A stretch of DNA of 64,000 nt from Chitinophaga pinensis (GCA_945861665.1 CAMAVS010000001.1:1-64000), one strand, 5' to 3'; shown: positions 17,462 to 28,243, numbered from the stretch's first letter. Numbers and translations: made by a program. Notes: generated from the letters alone by a model not told the origin.

Positions 17462-18481
17462 ATGATAAAAGCCAACGATATTAAAAAGCTTAAGGAACTT
17501 TTAAGTAAAAAAAAGAACATCGTTATTACTACTCACCTAAACCCCGATGGTGATGCAATGGGTTCATCGCTGGGTTTGTACAATTTTTTAGTAAAACTAA
17601 AACACAATGTAACGGTAGTAACACCCAACGATTGGCCCGATTTTTTAGCTTGGTTACCGGGTGCGAACAAAGCAGTTGATGCAAAAGCATTTCCTAAAAA
17701 AGCACATACTTTGATACAAAAAGCAGATATTGTATTCTGTTTGGATTTTAATGTTCTTTACCGCATTGACCAATTGGAAACAATTGTGGAAAATTCGAAA
17801 GCATTTAAAATACTCATCGACCACCATTTGCAACCAGGATCTTTTCCAGATATAACTTACTCCGATACTTCTGCATCATCTACCTGTCAAATGGTTTTTG
17901 AATTTATTGAAGCCATTGGTCAAAAAAAATTGGTTGACAAAAAAATAGCGACTTGTTTATATACAGGAATAATGACCGATACGGCTTCCTTGCGTTTTGA
18001 GTCGGCAACATCAATTACTTACCGCATTGCAGCAGAATTGATTGAAGCAGGCGCCCCAAAAACAAGCATACAAGAAAATGTGTACGATACTTTCAGTGAA
18101 AATAAAATGAAATTATTGGGCTATAGCATCAGCAGCAAACTATCGGCATTACACGAATTTAAAACAGCTTTTATTAGTTTAAGTGCCGATGAACTAACTC
18201 ATTACAACTACCAAAAGGGCGATACAGAAGGCATTGTAAATTATGCACTGTCTATCAAAGGAATAAAATTTGCTGCCATTTTCATTGAACGTGATAATGA
18301 AGTAAAAATGTCGTTCCGTTCAAAAGGCACCTTTGATGTAAATACATTTGCCCGAAAACACTTTGGAGGAGGCGGACATAAAAATGCAGCAGGAGCTCAA
18401 TCCGATTTAACATTGGATGAAACTATCAGCAAATTTATTGCCTTGTTAGGAGATTATAAAGCTGAGCTTAGCAAAAAATAA
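17462..18481 (+). CDS. nrnA: DHH-family phosphoesterase, NrnA-like (oligoribonuclease/pAp phosphatase)
   Basis: TTHLNPDGDAMGSSLGL, DHH motif (ILIDHHLQP), FGGGGHKNAAGA. Confidence 0.85.
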   Translation: MIKANDIKKLKELLSKKKNIVITTHLNPDGDAMGSSLGLYNFLVKLKHNVTVVTPNDWPDFLAWLPGANKAVDAKAFPKKAHTLIQKADIVFCLDFNVLYRIDQLETIVENSKAFKILIDHHLQPGSFPDITYSDTSASSTCQMVFEFIEAIGQKKLVDKKIATCLYTGIMTDTASLRFESATSITYRIAAELIEAGAPKTSIQENVYDTFSENKMKLLGYSISSKLSALHEFKTAFISLSADELTHYNYQKGDTEGIVNYALSIKGIKFAAIFIERDNEVKMSFRSKGTFDVNTFARKHFGGGGHKNAAGAQSDLTLDETISKFIALLGDYKAELSKK

Positions 18482-18482
18482 A

Positions 18483-18998
18483 ATGCGCAACTGTTTTTTA
18501 TTCATTTCCTTGCTATTCATTTTTGGCTGTGGTAACGACCAACACCGAGAGGTTATCATCACCAACAAACAATTGGAGAAACCCTTGATAAACCAAAATA
18601 AGCGTTTGGTAAAAAAGGAAAAGGAAGCCATTGAAGCCTTTATTGCTCGTCATAATTGGAAAATGGATACCACAGGAACAGGCTTACGTTATATGATTTA
18701 CGAACACGGAACAGGACCTTTGGTAAAAATAGGACAAAAAGCCAAAGTGAATTTTAACATTAGTTTATTGGACGGAACAGAATGTTACAGCAGCAAAAAA
18801 AAGGGTGCCGAAGTATTTACGGTATGGGAAGATCACGTTGAAAGTGGTTTGCATGAAGGCATTATATTGATGCACGTTGGCGACAAAGCAAAATTCATTT
18901 TACCCCCTCACCTTGCTCACGGATTATTGGGCGATGACGATAAAATCCCACCCTTATCAACCATTGTTTACGATATTGAATTACTTGAGATAAAATAA
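18483..18998 (+). CDS. FKBP-type peptidyl-prolyl isomerase lipoprotein (GldI-like)
   Basis: Lipobox IFGCG; GLRYMIYEHGTGPLVKIGQKAKVNFNISLLDGTECYSS..., C-terminal PPLSTIVYDIELLEI. Confidence 0.8.
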   Translation: MRNCFLFISLLFIFGCGNDQHREVIITNKQLEKPLINQNKRLVKKEKEAIEAFIARHNWKMDTTGTGLRYMIYEHGTGPLVKIGQKAKVNFNISLLDGTECYSSKKKGAEVFTVWEDHVESGLHEGIILMHVGDKAKFILPPHLAHGLLGDDDKIPPLSTIVYDIELLEIK

Positions 18999-19034
18999 GA
19001 AGCAATTCTTTCACAATACACCTTTTCTTGTTTT

Positions 19035-19212
19035 CCATTTTTCAAATCGGCTGTGATTCATATACCACCAAAAGAAAATATATCACGAGGGTGATATGGC
19101 CACTATCATTTTTCCTCCGCAACCAGCATTTGGTCAAAAAGGTTATTCAAATGTTGTTGTTAGTCCGTTTAAAACTGTTAACTTTGACCTCGAATTAAAA
19201 ACCATACAATAA
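19035..19212 (+). pseudogene. Frameshifted remnant of an FKBP-type PPIase C-terminus
   Basis: Frame-joined reading SAVIHIPPKENISRG / (E)GDMATIIFPPQPAFGQKGYSNVVVSPFKTVNFDLELKTIQ* resembles VGDKATFIIPANLAYG...STLKFDVELIE of the neighbouring FKBPs. Confidence 0.55.
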
Positions 19213-19228
19213 ATCTTTAAAAAACGTT

Positions 19229-20137
19229 ATGAAATTAACCTTTAAATTGACATTGACCGTAACAACTTTATTAGTTATATCACTATCAGGAGCTTGTAAA
19301 AAATCAAAATATCCAGGATACAAAGAAACTGAAACAGGTTTAGCTTATAAATTTATCAAAGAAAAAAGCAGTAACAGAATGCCAAAAGAAGGCGACATTA
19401 TGTCGATTTCAATGATTTACAAAAACAGTAAAGACTCTATTATATTTGATACGAACCAAAAAGGTGGCCCAATAAAAATTCCGCTTCAAAAAGCAACTTT
19501 CAAAGGTTGTTTGGAGGAAGGTTTTGCAATGATGAGCGTTGGTGATAGTGCTAGCTTTATAATTAGTGCAGATTCTTTGTTTATAAAAACATTTAAAGGT
19601 CAATTACCTCCATTTATTGAAAAAGGAAGTGTACTTACTTTTTATGTTAAGTTAACTGACATTGAACTAAAAGCAGATTCAGAGAAAAAAATGAAAGAAG
19701 CAGCTGACCGTGAGCAAGCTGAACTTGAAGCTCAAAAAACTGCCGAACAACCAATGATTGACAAATATATTGTTGAAAATAAAATAGCTGTACAACCTAC
19801 AGCCAGTGGTTTATACTTTATTGAAACACAAAAAGGAAACAATAATAAAGTTTTGAAAGGCGATACTATTACTGTAAAATACACAGGGAAATTTCTTGAC
19901 GGAAAAGTGTTTGACAGTTCCGATAGAAGTCCGGTTCCTGTTAAATTTCAAATAGGTGTAGGACAAGTAATACCAGGATGGGATGAAGCATTGGTAATGA
20001 TGAGTGTTGGACAAAAGGCAACAGTACTTATTCCTTCAAAAATAGGATACGGTGATCAAGGTATGCAAGGAGCTATTCCTCCATACACACCATTGGTATT
20101 TGATGTTGAAGTAGTAGCAACCAAACACAATAAATAA
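19229..20137 (+). CDS. FKBP-type peptidyl-prolyl isomerase lipoprotein, two FKBP domains
   Basis: Lipobox LSGAC; second domain GDTITVKYTGKFLDGKVFDSSDRSPVPVKFQIGVGQVIPGWDEAL. Confidence 0.9.
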   Translation: MKLTFKLTLTVTTLLVISLSGACKKSKYPGYKETETGLAYKFIKEKSSNRMPKEGDIMSISMIYKNSKDSIIFDTNQKGGPIKIPLQKATFKGCLEEGFAMMSVGDSASFIISADSLFIKTFKGQLPPFIEKGSVLTFYVKLTDIELKADSEKKMKEAADREQAELEAQKTAEQPMIDKYIVENKIAVQPTASGLYFIETQKGNNNKVLKGDTITVKYTGKFLDGKVFDSSDRSPVPVKFQIGVGQVIPGWDEALVMMSVGQKATVLIPSKIGYGDQGMQGAIPPYTPLVFDVEVVATKHNK

Positions 20138-20138
20138 T

Positions 20139-20951
20139 ATGAAAAAAGTAGCAATACTTTCACTCTCTTTTATACTGATTGCATTTGCTGGCTATGCACA
20201 AAAGAAAAAAAAAGTTACAAAAATGACCGTTGATACCATCACAACTGCATCGGGTTTGAGATATTTTATTACTCAAAAAGGAACAGGTGTTCAAGCAAAA
20301 AAAGGTGATAATGTTCTTGTGCACTACACAGGTAAACTTATGAACGATACCGTATTTGACAGTTCATACAAAAGAAACCAACCTTTTAAATTTAAGTTAG
20401 GACAAGGAATGGTTATTAAAGGTTGGGATGAAGGTATTGCCTTATTGAAAGTTGGCGACAAAGCTACTTTTATTATTCCTGCTAATTTAGCTTATGGTCC
20501 AAGAGCCAACGGAAACATTCCTGCAAACTCAACCTTAAAATTTGATGTTGAACTTATAGAAGTTAAAGAGCCAATTTGTGTAAAACCTTTTGATGTAAAT
20601 GGAATTGATACATTAACTACTCCTTCTGGTTTAAAATACATCAAGGTAAAATCACTTCAGGAAGGTGTTCAAGCATCATCAGGTAAAATGGTAGCCGTGC
20701 ATTACACCGGTTATTTATTAGACGGCACAAAATTCGACTCATCGATTGAAAGAGAGACTCCACATAATTTCCAATTGGGAGTTGGGCAAGTAATACCAGG
20801 TTGGGATGAAGGCATTGCACTTTTAAAAGTGGGTGAAAAAGCTCGTTTAATAATCCCTGCAAATCTTGCTTATGGGGCGCAAGGTGCAGGAGGCATCATT
20901 CCTCCAAATGCTACCATTGTGTTTGATGTTGAATTAATGAAGGTTCAATAA
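20139..20951 (+). CDS. FKBP-type peptidyl-prolyl isomerase, two FKBP domains
   Basis: Two copies of VHYTGKL..T.FDSS...P..F.LG.G.VI.GWDEGIALLKVG. Confidence 0.95.
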   Translation: MKKVAILSLSFILIAFAGYAQKKKKVTKMTVDTITTASGLRYFITQKGTGVQAKKGDNVLVHYTGKLMNDTVFDSSYKRNQPFKFKLGQGMVIKGWDEGIALLKVGDKATFIIPANLAYGPRANGNIPANSTLKFDVELIEVKEPICVKPFDVNGIDTLTTPSGLKYIKVKSLQEGVQASSGKMVAVHYTGYLLDGTKFDSSIERETPHNFQLGVGQVIPGWDEGIALLKVGEKARLIIPANLAYGAQGAGGIIPPNATIVFDVELMKVQ

Positions 20952-20963
20952 TTAAAATTTATA

Positions 20964-21019
20964 AAAAAGCGAAAGGGGAGAGGCGAGGTTTACACTCGAC
21001 TTCTCCCCTTTCGCTTTTT
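20964..21019. terminator. Bidirectional intrinsic terminator between convergent genes
   Basis: Perfect 18-bp arms AAAAAGCGAAAGGGGAGA (20964-20981)/TCTCCCCTTTCGCTTTTT (21002-21019). Confidence 0.9.
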
Positions 21020-21031
21020 AAAAATTAACCA

Positions 21032-21925
21032 CTACATTATTACCAGCTTTCCATACTTCAACAATGTATTCCCGTTCCATAAACGGTAAACGTATGTCCC
21101 GTCAGCCAAACCATTCCTATCAATAAGCAATCTATTGGTATTGTTACCCACAATGGTTTTAACAATTTTGCCATTTATATCAACTAATTCAACACATACT
21201 TCATCCATAGAATTCGATACTGTTAAAACAGTTGTATTCGAAAATGGATTGGGGTAAATTTTCACCTCGTTTTTGGTTTCGTTTTCTGATACAGTCATAG
21301 GTATTTCACGTTCAAAACTCACTTCATCAATATATAGTGATGCTGTATTAAAATTAACACTATCCATTGTAAAGCAATTGTATTTACTACTTTCAAATCT
21401 TACTATTACAGAATCTGGTCGAATACCAGGTTGCATATCTGTAATATTTACCTGAAATGCAGTATAATTTGTAACATGGGCTAAAACTTGTTGACCATAA
21501 CCAATTGTATCTATTTTATTATAAATAACATTGTACTTTTTAAAGATGATAGTTATTATCGAGGAATCGCTTTCACAAAAATTTGCGTTTTTATAATATC
21601 CATTAAACGAATTGAATTTTGTACTAATTGGAGTTCCACCAGCAAGAGGAGCACTCCAAAAATTTGAAGGAGCAATTCCATTAACCATAATCCCAGGAGC
21701 AATTCCACACATTGGTACACCCTTTACTAATGCAGCATATTTCCCCGAATAACTATCTGTTGATTTAAAAGTAAGCCCCCACCAATCATCCGGTATTGTA
21801 TCCAGATTTGAATCGAGTGTCCAATTCTCGAAACCTCCATTGTTTATGTTTTGAGCATTTGCCTTAACCAATACGGCTAGCAATACTACAATCATTACTA
21901 TTGCTACTTTTATACTTGTTTTCAT
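21032..21925 (-). CDS. Secreted protein with type IX secretion (type A) C-terminal sorting domain
   Basis: Signal peptide; C-terminus VKIYPNPFSNTTVLTVSNS...VELVDINGKIVKTI...GLADGTYVYRLWNGNTLLKYGKLVIM. Confidence 0.9.
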   Translation of the reverse strand: MKTSIKVAIVMIVVLLAVLVKANAQNINNGGFENWTLDSNLDTIPDDWWGLTFKSTDSYSGKYAALVKGVPMCGIAPGIMVNGIAPSNFWSAPLAGGTPISTKFNSFNGYYKNANFCESDSSIITIIFKKYNVIYNKIDTIGYGQQVLAHVTNYTAFQVNITDMQPGIRPDSVIVRFESSKYNCFTMDSVNFNTASLYIDEVSFEREIPMTVSENETKNEVKIYPNPFSNTTVLTVSNSMDEVCVELVDINGKIVKTIVGNNTNRLLIDRNGLADGTYVYRLWNGNTLLKYGKLVIM

Positions 21926-21997
21926 AGGATGTTATTTTAATTATTACAAGACAAAGGTAGCTTGTACATCACATCACAAATAGGACAAAAAATGGCA

Positions 21998-22879
21998 CTA
22001 TTGGTATTTTTCACGGATAGTTTGTCTGAACTCCTTTGGCGAAATACCTGTATGGTTCTTAAAAAAACGTGCAAAGTAAGACGGGTCTTCAAAATTAAGC
22101 ATCTGAGCAATTTCATTTACACTTTCGGAGGAATGCAATAACATACGCTTAATTTCAAGCAATAAACGTTCATTGATAATATCGCTGGAAGAAACACCCA
22201 ACAGCTCTTTTACTACATCGTTTAAATGACCCGATGATACAAATAAAATATCTGCATACTCACCCGGCTTGTGCATATGAACAAAATTTTTCTCGATGGC
22301 AATTCTAAATCTTCGTATTAAATCGTTTTTAGGATTCGGTTTGTTTGCTACATCATCTGTTTGCTGCAAAAACAATCGCTTTGCATCCAACATCAACAAA
22401 TTAAGGTTTGCTCTCAGTACTTCTTCTTTGTCTTTATTATCGCTTGCAAACTCTGCTTTCATTCGTTCAAATAACTGCACGATGTCTTGTCTATTTTTTT
22501 CGGTAATGCTTACAATAGGTCTTGAAGTATTATTATTTAAAAATGGAAGCTCGTACAAAGTATCAATATTTTGTAGTTCTAACTGATAAAACTCTCTTGA
22601 AAAAAGTATAATGTAGCCATTGGAATTTAACTCCCTCTGTAGCATATGTATTTGTCCGGGCGAAACAAAATGAATGCTGTAATCACCAACTGTAAATGTA
22701 TCAAAGTCAATATCGTGACGACCACCACCCTTTATGAAAAAGAATATTTCGTAATAAGCATGTCGGTGATAGTTCAGTGAATCATAATTGCTCTTCTCGG
22801 ATAAAGAAATAAAATCGAAAGGAATGTTCTGTTCCAAACGATCATAAAACTCGTGAGTAGGTATTATCTGTTTTTTCAT
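21998..22879 (-). CDS. AraC family transcriptional regulator
   Basis: Cupin-like N-terminus and AraC HTH (VNEIAQMLNFEDPSYFARFFKNHTGISPKEFRQ). Confidence 0.95.
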   Translation of the reverse strand: MKKQIIPTHEFYDRLEQNIPFDFISLSEKSNYDSLNYHRHAYYEIFFFIKGGGRHDIDFDTFTVGDYSIHFVSPGQIHMLQRELNSNGYIILFSREFYQLELQNIDTLYELPFLNNNTSRPIVSITEKNRQDIVQLFERMKAEFASDNKDKEEVLRANLNLLMLDAKRLFLQQTDDVANKPNPKNDLIRRFRIAIEKNFVHMHKPGEYADILFVSSGHLNDVVKELLGVSSSDIINERLLLEIKRMLLHSSESVNEIAQMLNFEDPSYFARFFKNHTGISPKEFRQTIREKYQ

Positions 22880-23001
22880 TTAAATTTAAAATTACACAAA
22901 TTATGCCAAACTCACTATTAATTTTAAGCATTGTTAAATCAAATAGTGCCAAAGTAATATCCATTTATTTAGCTTAAATTTGTTTTGAAAAGCAACTCTC
23001 T

Positions 23002-24606
23002 ATGAAGCATTCTAAATCACTCTTACTCGCCACTGTAATATTTTTTATCTGTAATTCATCAAAAGCACAGGTATCTGAAATAAGTCCAGCAATGGATAAA
23101 ATTGCGGCCGTAATGCAGTACATTAATTATTATTATGTTGATTCTGTAAAACAGGAAAAGCTAACAGAGGATGCCATCAATGGAGTATTAAAAGAACTAG
23201 ACCCCCACTCTGTATACATTTCAAAAAAAGAATTGAATGCCATGAATGAACCTTTGCAAGGAAATTTTGATGGCATAGGTGTTCAATTTAATATTCTGCA
23301 CGACACTATAACAGTTGTAGCAGCTATACCTGGGGGACCTTCCGAAAAACTGGGAATACAAGGAGGTGATAAAATAATATTGATTGAAACAGAAAACGTA
23401 GCAGGTAAAAAAGTTAAGAATGAGGATGTGATGAAAAAACTGCGTGGTCCAAAAGGCACAAAAGTAAAAGTGAGTATTAAGCGTTCTGGAATAAAGGACT
23501 TAATTGATTTTACCATTACGCGTGATAAAATTCCATTGTACAGCATTGATGCTACATATATGGCAACACCTACAATTGGTTATATAAAACTCAGTCGTTT
23601 TGCACGTACCTCTATGGATGAGTTTAGGGAATCATTAAAGACATTGAAAGATAAAGGAGCAAAAGATTTAATTCTTGACCTTACAGACAATGGTGGTGGT
23701 TATTTGGATATAGCTTTTGAACTTTCAGACCAATTTTTAGAGGATAAAAAGTTGATTGTTTATACGCAAGGAGTTAAATCACCACGCAAAGAATATGTTG
23801 CAACCAACAAAGGCGAATTTGAAAAAGGACGTGTAGTAGTGATGATAAATGAAGGTTCGGCATCGGCAAGCGAAATTTTATCGGGTGCCATACAGGATTG
23901 GGACAGAGGATTGGTAATTGGTCGCAGATCTTTTGGAAAAGGATTGGTACAAAATCAATTCCCTTTGCCTGATGGTGCAGCTATGCGATTAACCATTGCA
24001 AGGTATTATACACCTGTGGGAAGAAACATACAAAAAGCATATTCAGGTGGTGAAGATGGAGACGATGCTTATGATAAGGATTTAGCAAACAGATACAAGC
24101 ACGGTGAATTTTTTAGTGCCGACAGTATAAAGTTTCCCGATTCATTAAAATTTTTTACTCCCAATAAACGATTGGTATATGGTGGTGGTGGTATAATGCC
24201 CGATTTGTTTGTACCCCTAGATACTTCTCATACTTCAGCCTATTACTCAAAAATAATACGCAAAGGAATTCTGAACCAATTTTGCTTATCATATGTAGAC
24301 AGGAATAGAAAAAAAATAAATACTACCTACCCTACTTTTGAATACTATAAAAAGAATTTTAATGTTGACGTAGTATTGATTAATGAATTGATGAAAGAAG
24401 CCGAAAAGCAAGGAATAAAAAGAGATGAAACTGATTTTGAAAAGGTAAAAGACATTGCTAAAGTTCAAATTAGAGCAATTATTGCAGGTGATTTATACAA
24501 GCGTGATAATTCTACAGAAATATTTAATGAACTTAACGATATTTACACAAAAGCCATTCAGGTATTGCAAGATGACACCTTTAAAAAAATGAAGATTAAT
24601 AATTAA
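23002..24606 (+). CDS. S41 family C-terminal processing peptidase
   Basis: PDZ domain; LDLTDNGGGYLDIA; NEGSASASEILSGAIQDWDRGLVIGRRSFGKGLVQ. Confidence 0.95.
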   Translation: MKHSKSLLLATVIFFICNSSKAQVSEISPAMDKIAAVMQYINYYYVDSVKQEKLTEDAINGVLKELDPHSVYISKKELNAMNEPLQGNFDGIGVQFNILHDTITVVAAIPGGPSEKLGIQGGDKIILIETENVAGKKVKNEDVMKKLRGPKGTKVKVSIKRSGIKDLIDFTITRDKIPLYSIDATYMATPTIGYIKLSRFARTSMDEFRESLKTLKDKGAKDLILDLTDNGGGYLDIAFELSDQFLEDKKLIVYTQGVKSPRKEYVATNKGEFEKGRVVVMINEGSASASEILSGAIQDWDRGLVIGRRSFGKGLVQNQFPLPDGAAMRLTIARYYTPVGRNIQKAYSGGEDGDDAYDKDLANRYKHGEFFSADSIKFPDSLKFFTPNKRLVYGGGGIMPDLFVPLDTSHTSAYYSKIIRKGILNQFCLSYVDRNRKKINTTYPTFEYYKKNFNVDVVLINELMKEAEKQGIKRDETDFEKVKDIAKVQIRAIIAGDLYKRDNSTEIFNELNDIYTKAIQVLQDDTFKKMKINN

Positions 24607-25353
24607 ATGGCACTTTTCGGCAACTTATTTACCAATTCCAAAACAAACGAAGCAGCCGATTTGTCTGTTTTAAAAACAGATATTCATTCGCATTTAATTC
24701 CCGGGATTGACGATGGTGCTAAGTCGATTGAAGACAGTATGGCGATGATAACAGAATTTTACAACTTGGGTTATCGAAAATTAATTACTTCACCGCACAT
24801 AATGAGTGATTTTTACCGAAATAAAAATGAAACTATATTAAACGGTTTAGAAATAGTTCGTAATGCGATTAAAGAAGCTAAAATTGATATTACTATTGAC
24901 GCTGTTGCTGAATATTACCTAGATGCTGATTTTGAATACAAATTAGACAGCGAAAAATTACTCACTTTTGGTAATAATTATTTATTATTCGAAATATCCT
25001 ACATGAATCCACCGGATAACTTAAATGCAATAGTATTTAAAATGCAAACAATGGGTTACAAGCCCGTTATGGCACACCCAGAACGATACAATTTTTGGCA
25101 TAAAGATTTTGACAAGTACTTGGATTTGCACGACAAAGGCATACTACTGCAAATGAACATTAATTCTTTAACTGGCTATTATTCTATACCCACTAAAAAA
25201 ATTGCGGAGCAAATGATAAAAAAAGGAATTATAGCTTTGCTGGGAAGCGATTGTCATCACTTAGGACATATAAAATCATTGCAAAATGTTGTGTATGAAA
25301 AATCGCTGCACACACTTTTAGAATCAGGGAAATTACTAAACAACACACTTTAA
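24607..25353 (+). CDS. PHP-domain tyrosine-protein phosphatase, CpsB/YwqE-like
   Basis: TDIHSHLIPGIDDGAKSIEDSMAMI; MAHPERY; LGSDCHHLGH. Confidence 0.9.
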   Translation: MALFGNLFTNSKTNEAADLSVLKTDIHSHLIPGIDDGAKSIEDSMAMITEFYNLGYRKLITSPHIMSDFYRNKNETILNGLEIVRNAIKEAKIDITIDAVAEYYLDADFEYKLDSEKLLTFGNNYLLFEISYMNPPDNLNAIVFKMQTMGYKPVMAHPERYNFWHKDFDKYLDLHDKGILLQMNINSLTGYYSIPTKKIAEQMIKKGIIALLGSDCHHLGHIKSLQNVVYEKSLHTLLESGKLLNNTL

Positions 25354-25401
25354 ATTATGACATATATATATTTAAACAGCGGTTTACAATGCAACTCTGA
25401 A

Positions 25402-25614
25402 TTATGTTGCGAGCATTGCGTTTTCGCATCCACATCCGTTTAGTTTCCAACTTGCAAATCCTGTTAAGATTCCAGATTCAGTAATACCATTAATTAAGGT
25501 TGAATTTGCGGTCGGATAATCAATTGTTGTCAATATATCTTTTTGTAGGTCAAATAAAAAGCCATGCCCATATAATCCTTTATTACCAAATGGTTCTGTT
25601 TCATAAACCCACAC
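25402..25614 (-). pseudogene. HAF-repeat-like protein fragment
   Basis: GHGFLFDLQKDILTTIDYPTANSTLINGITESGILTGFA resembles the HAF repeat; short, no convincing ATG or signal peptide, stop just upstream. Confidence 0.45.
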
Positions 25615-25704
25615 AATTAATCCAGACTGCTTTACCTGCAGTTAACACTAAAATAAAAGTCATAATTTTTTGAAGGGCAGTTTACAACAATGATTATTAT
25701 AAAG

Positions 25705-26436
25705 CTACCTGCTTTTTTCCTTTTTCTTATCTTCTGCTTGTAAATCAATAGTACCTCCTTGATAGCCCATTTGTTTTAAAATCCACTGCTGCTTTTTCTT
25801 TATGTAGACGGTTGGATTTGCAGGTGACCATTTTCTTGGGTTAGGTAATACTGCAGCAATTAAGGCAGCTTGTGAAGCACTAAGTTTAGCTGCACTTTTT
25901 TGAAAATATTCTTGCGCAGCAGCCTCCGTACCATAAATACCATCGCCCATTTCAATAACATTTAAATAAACTTCCATAATACGCTCTTTGCCCCATATTA
26001 CTTCAATAAGCAAGGTAAAATAAGCTTCCAGCCCTTTTCTTAGCCAACTTCGCCCCTGCCACAAAAACACATTTTTTGCTGTTTGCTGACTTATGGTACT
26101 TCCTCCCCGCATTTTTTTTCCTTTCTTTTTATCATTATACTCCAACGCCTTTTCAATAGCTTTCATATCAAAACCGTTGTGTTCCATAAATAATTGGTCT
26201 TCAGAACAAAGTACCGCAAGTGGCATATTGTTAGATACTTTATCAATTGAAACCCAACCCTTTGAGCATTTAATGCTTTTACCATCTCCCAACTGCTCAG
26301 CCATACGAGTAATCATAAGAGGGGTAAATGGAACAGGAATAAAACGAAAAATAATAACTGAAACAATGCTAAGAAAAAACAACGCAAGTGTTGATTTCCA
26401 AACTATTCTCCATACTTGCTTAAAAAAATCTTTCAT
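25705..26436 (-). CDS. mtgA: Monofunctional peptidoglycan glycosyltransferase
   Basis: GT51: AVLCSEDQLFMEHNGFD, RGGSTISQQTAKNVFLWQGRSWLRKGLEAYFT. Confidence 0.95.
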   Translation of the reverse strand: MKDFFKQVWRIVWKSTLALFFLSIVSVIIFRFIPVPFTPLMITRMAEQLGDGKSIKCSKGWVSIDKVSNNMPLAVLCSEDQLFMEHNGFDMKAIEKALEYNDKKKGKKMRGGSTISQQTAKNVFLWQGRSWLRKGLEAYFTLLIEVIWGKERIMEVYLNVIEMGDGIYGTEAAAQEYFQKSAAKLSASQAALIAAVLPNPRKWSPANPTVYIKKKQQWILKQMGYQGGTIDLQAEDKKKEKSR

Positions 26437-26580
26437 ACAAAAGGTTACAAATCCTTAATTGCAAAAGTAAAAAGCATCCAGCATAAATTGCAATTTTTAT
26501 TGCTAAAAAATCCTGGTTTGGCTAAATTTCCTTAATTTGGTATCTTTAATTGTAAAGATTTTATGTAGAGTCCTGTTTTC

Positions 26581-28233
26581 ATGTTAAAAACTAATTTAAA
26601 AATTACATTCATTATTCTGTTTATTTCGCAGCTTACTATTAGTAATTGCTATGGTCAGTTGGATAAAGCAATGAATGATTATTACACAAAGAAAAATTAC
26701 GATGCTTGTATTCCTTTATTAGAGAAATTACTTAAAACTCAGTCGCGCAATTTAGAATATCAAGAAAAGCTCGCCATTTGCTTTTTAAATACCAACGGTG
26801 ACCGTTCACGGGCTATTTCAAACTTGGATTACTTATCAAAAAACATTTCTACACCAAGTTTGCTTTTCGATTTAGGTCGTGCTTACCAATATGGCAATAA
26901 GTTTGACGAAGCTATTGTTGCCTATACAAAATATAAATCAAAAGTATCGGGAAAAGAAGCTGCAAAAGCTGAAAGAGCTATTGAAACTTGCAATAATGGC
27001 AAGGAACTTATAAAAAAACCAGTGAATGTTACCTTTAAAAATCTAGGAAAAAATATAAATTCTGAATTTCCCGATTATTACCCATTTATTCCGGCTGATG
27101 AATCGTATATAGTGCTTACAACTCGCAGAAAAGGTGCCGGTTCTATTCAAGACCCAGACGGTTATTTTACTTCCGATATATATTTATCCTCTGTAAAAAA
27201 TGGAGAGTGGGAAAAATGTAAATCTGCAGGTTCTAACATTAACACTGCTGAGGACGAGCAATGTGTAGGTATAACATCGGATGGAAAACAAATTATGATT
27301 TACATTGATCACCAAGAATCATTTGGAGATATTTATTATTCAGTGAAAGGCCCTAAAAGTTTAGGAAATACTGAACCTTACGGGTACAATATCAATTCTA
27401 CCAGTTTAGAAACTTCGGGATCCATTACTTCTGATGGAAACAGCATTGTGTTTGCTAGCAAGAAACCAGGAGGATTTGGAGGTAACGATCTGTATATGTG
27501 TAAAAAACTACCCGATAATGAATGGAGCCTCCCCTTGAATTTAGGATCAAATATCAACACAAAATATGATGAAGACTTTCCACATTTATCAGAAGATAAT
27601 TTAACGCTCTATTTTTCATCACAAGGGCATAACAGTATGGGGGGGTTTGATTTATTTAAATCGAAATACGATACCAATAGTACTATATGGAACAAGCCAC
27701 TAAATATGGGATATCCAATAAATACAGCTTACGATGAGATGACATTTTGTGTATCTAGATCAAATCGTTACGGATATATAAGTGCCTATAAACCTGGTGG
27801 AATTGGTGATTTGGATATTTACAAAGTAATTTTTAATGATATAGAATACAAAAAAACACTTTTTACAGGAAAAATAATTGTTGGTGATTCTTTAAAGCCA
27901 AATGTAGTTGCATTAATAAAAGTAAAAGACGCTGTAACCAATAAGTTAATTGGCTCTTATAAACCTAAAGCAAGTGGAAAATATATAATTATATTACCAG
28001 AAGGAGAATACAATATAAGCATCGAAGCAGAAGAGTATGACACATATAATGATAAATTAAATGTGATGGGTAAAAGTGATTTCAAAGAAATGGTACAACG
28101 CAATTATCGATTAGCAAAAAAAGGAAGTACAGCCCCTTCTGCCTCTACTCCGATTATAAACAATACAAAAGTAGCACACAAAACAAGCGAAAAACAGCAA
28201 CCGATTAAAACTATAGCTATTCCAAAAAAATAA
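26581..28233 (+). CDS. TPR + PD40 beta-propeller + carboxypeptidase-regulatory-like protein (no OmpA domain)
   Basis: TPR-like N-terminus; repeated [24 protein letters not shown] / [21 protein letters not shown]-terminal regulatory-like domain. Confidence 0.8.
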   Translation: MLKTNLKITFIILFISQLTISNCYGQLDKAMNDYYTKKNYDACIPLLEKLLKTQSRNLEYQEKLAICFLNTNGDRSRAISNLDYLSKNISTPSLLFDLGRAYQYGNKFDEAIVAYTKYKSKVSGKEAAKAERAIETCNNGKELIKKPVNVTFKNLGKNINSEFPDYYPFIPADESYIVLTTRRKGAGSIQDPDGYFTSDIYLSSVKNGEWEKCKSAGSNINTAEDEQCVGITSDGKQIMIYIDHQESFGDIYYSVKGPKSLGNTEPYGYNINSTSLETSGSITSDGNSIVFASKKPGGFGGNDLYMCKKLPDNEWSLPLNLGSNINTKYDEDFPHLSEDNLTLYFSSQGHNSMGGFDLFKSKYDTNSTIWNKPLNMGYPINTAYDEMTFCVSRSNRYGYISAYKPGGIGDLDIYKVIFNDIEYKKTLFTGKIIVGDSLKPNVVALIKVKDAVTNKLIGSYKPKASGKYIIILPEGEYNISIEAEEYDTYNDKLNVMGKSDFKEMVQRNYRLAKKGSTAPSASTPIINNTKVAHKTSEKQQPIKTIAIPKK

Positions 28234-28243
28234 ATTATTATTA

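Noticed and set aside
24607-25353. CpsB/YwqE phosphatase as part of a capsule operon
   Set aside because: No Wzc-type tyrosine kinase, polymerase or glycosyltransferase genes adjoin it; treated as an isolated gene.
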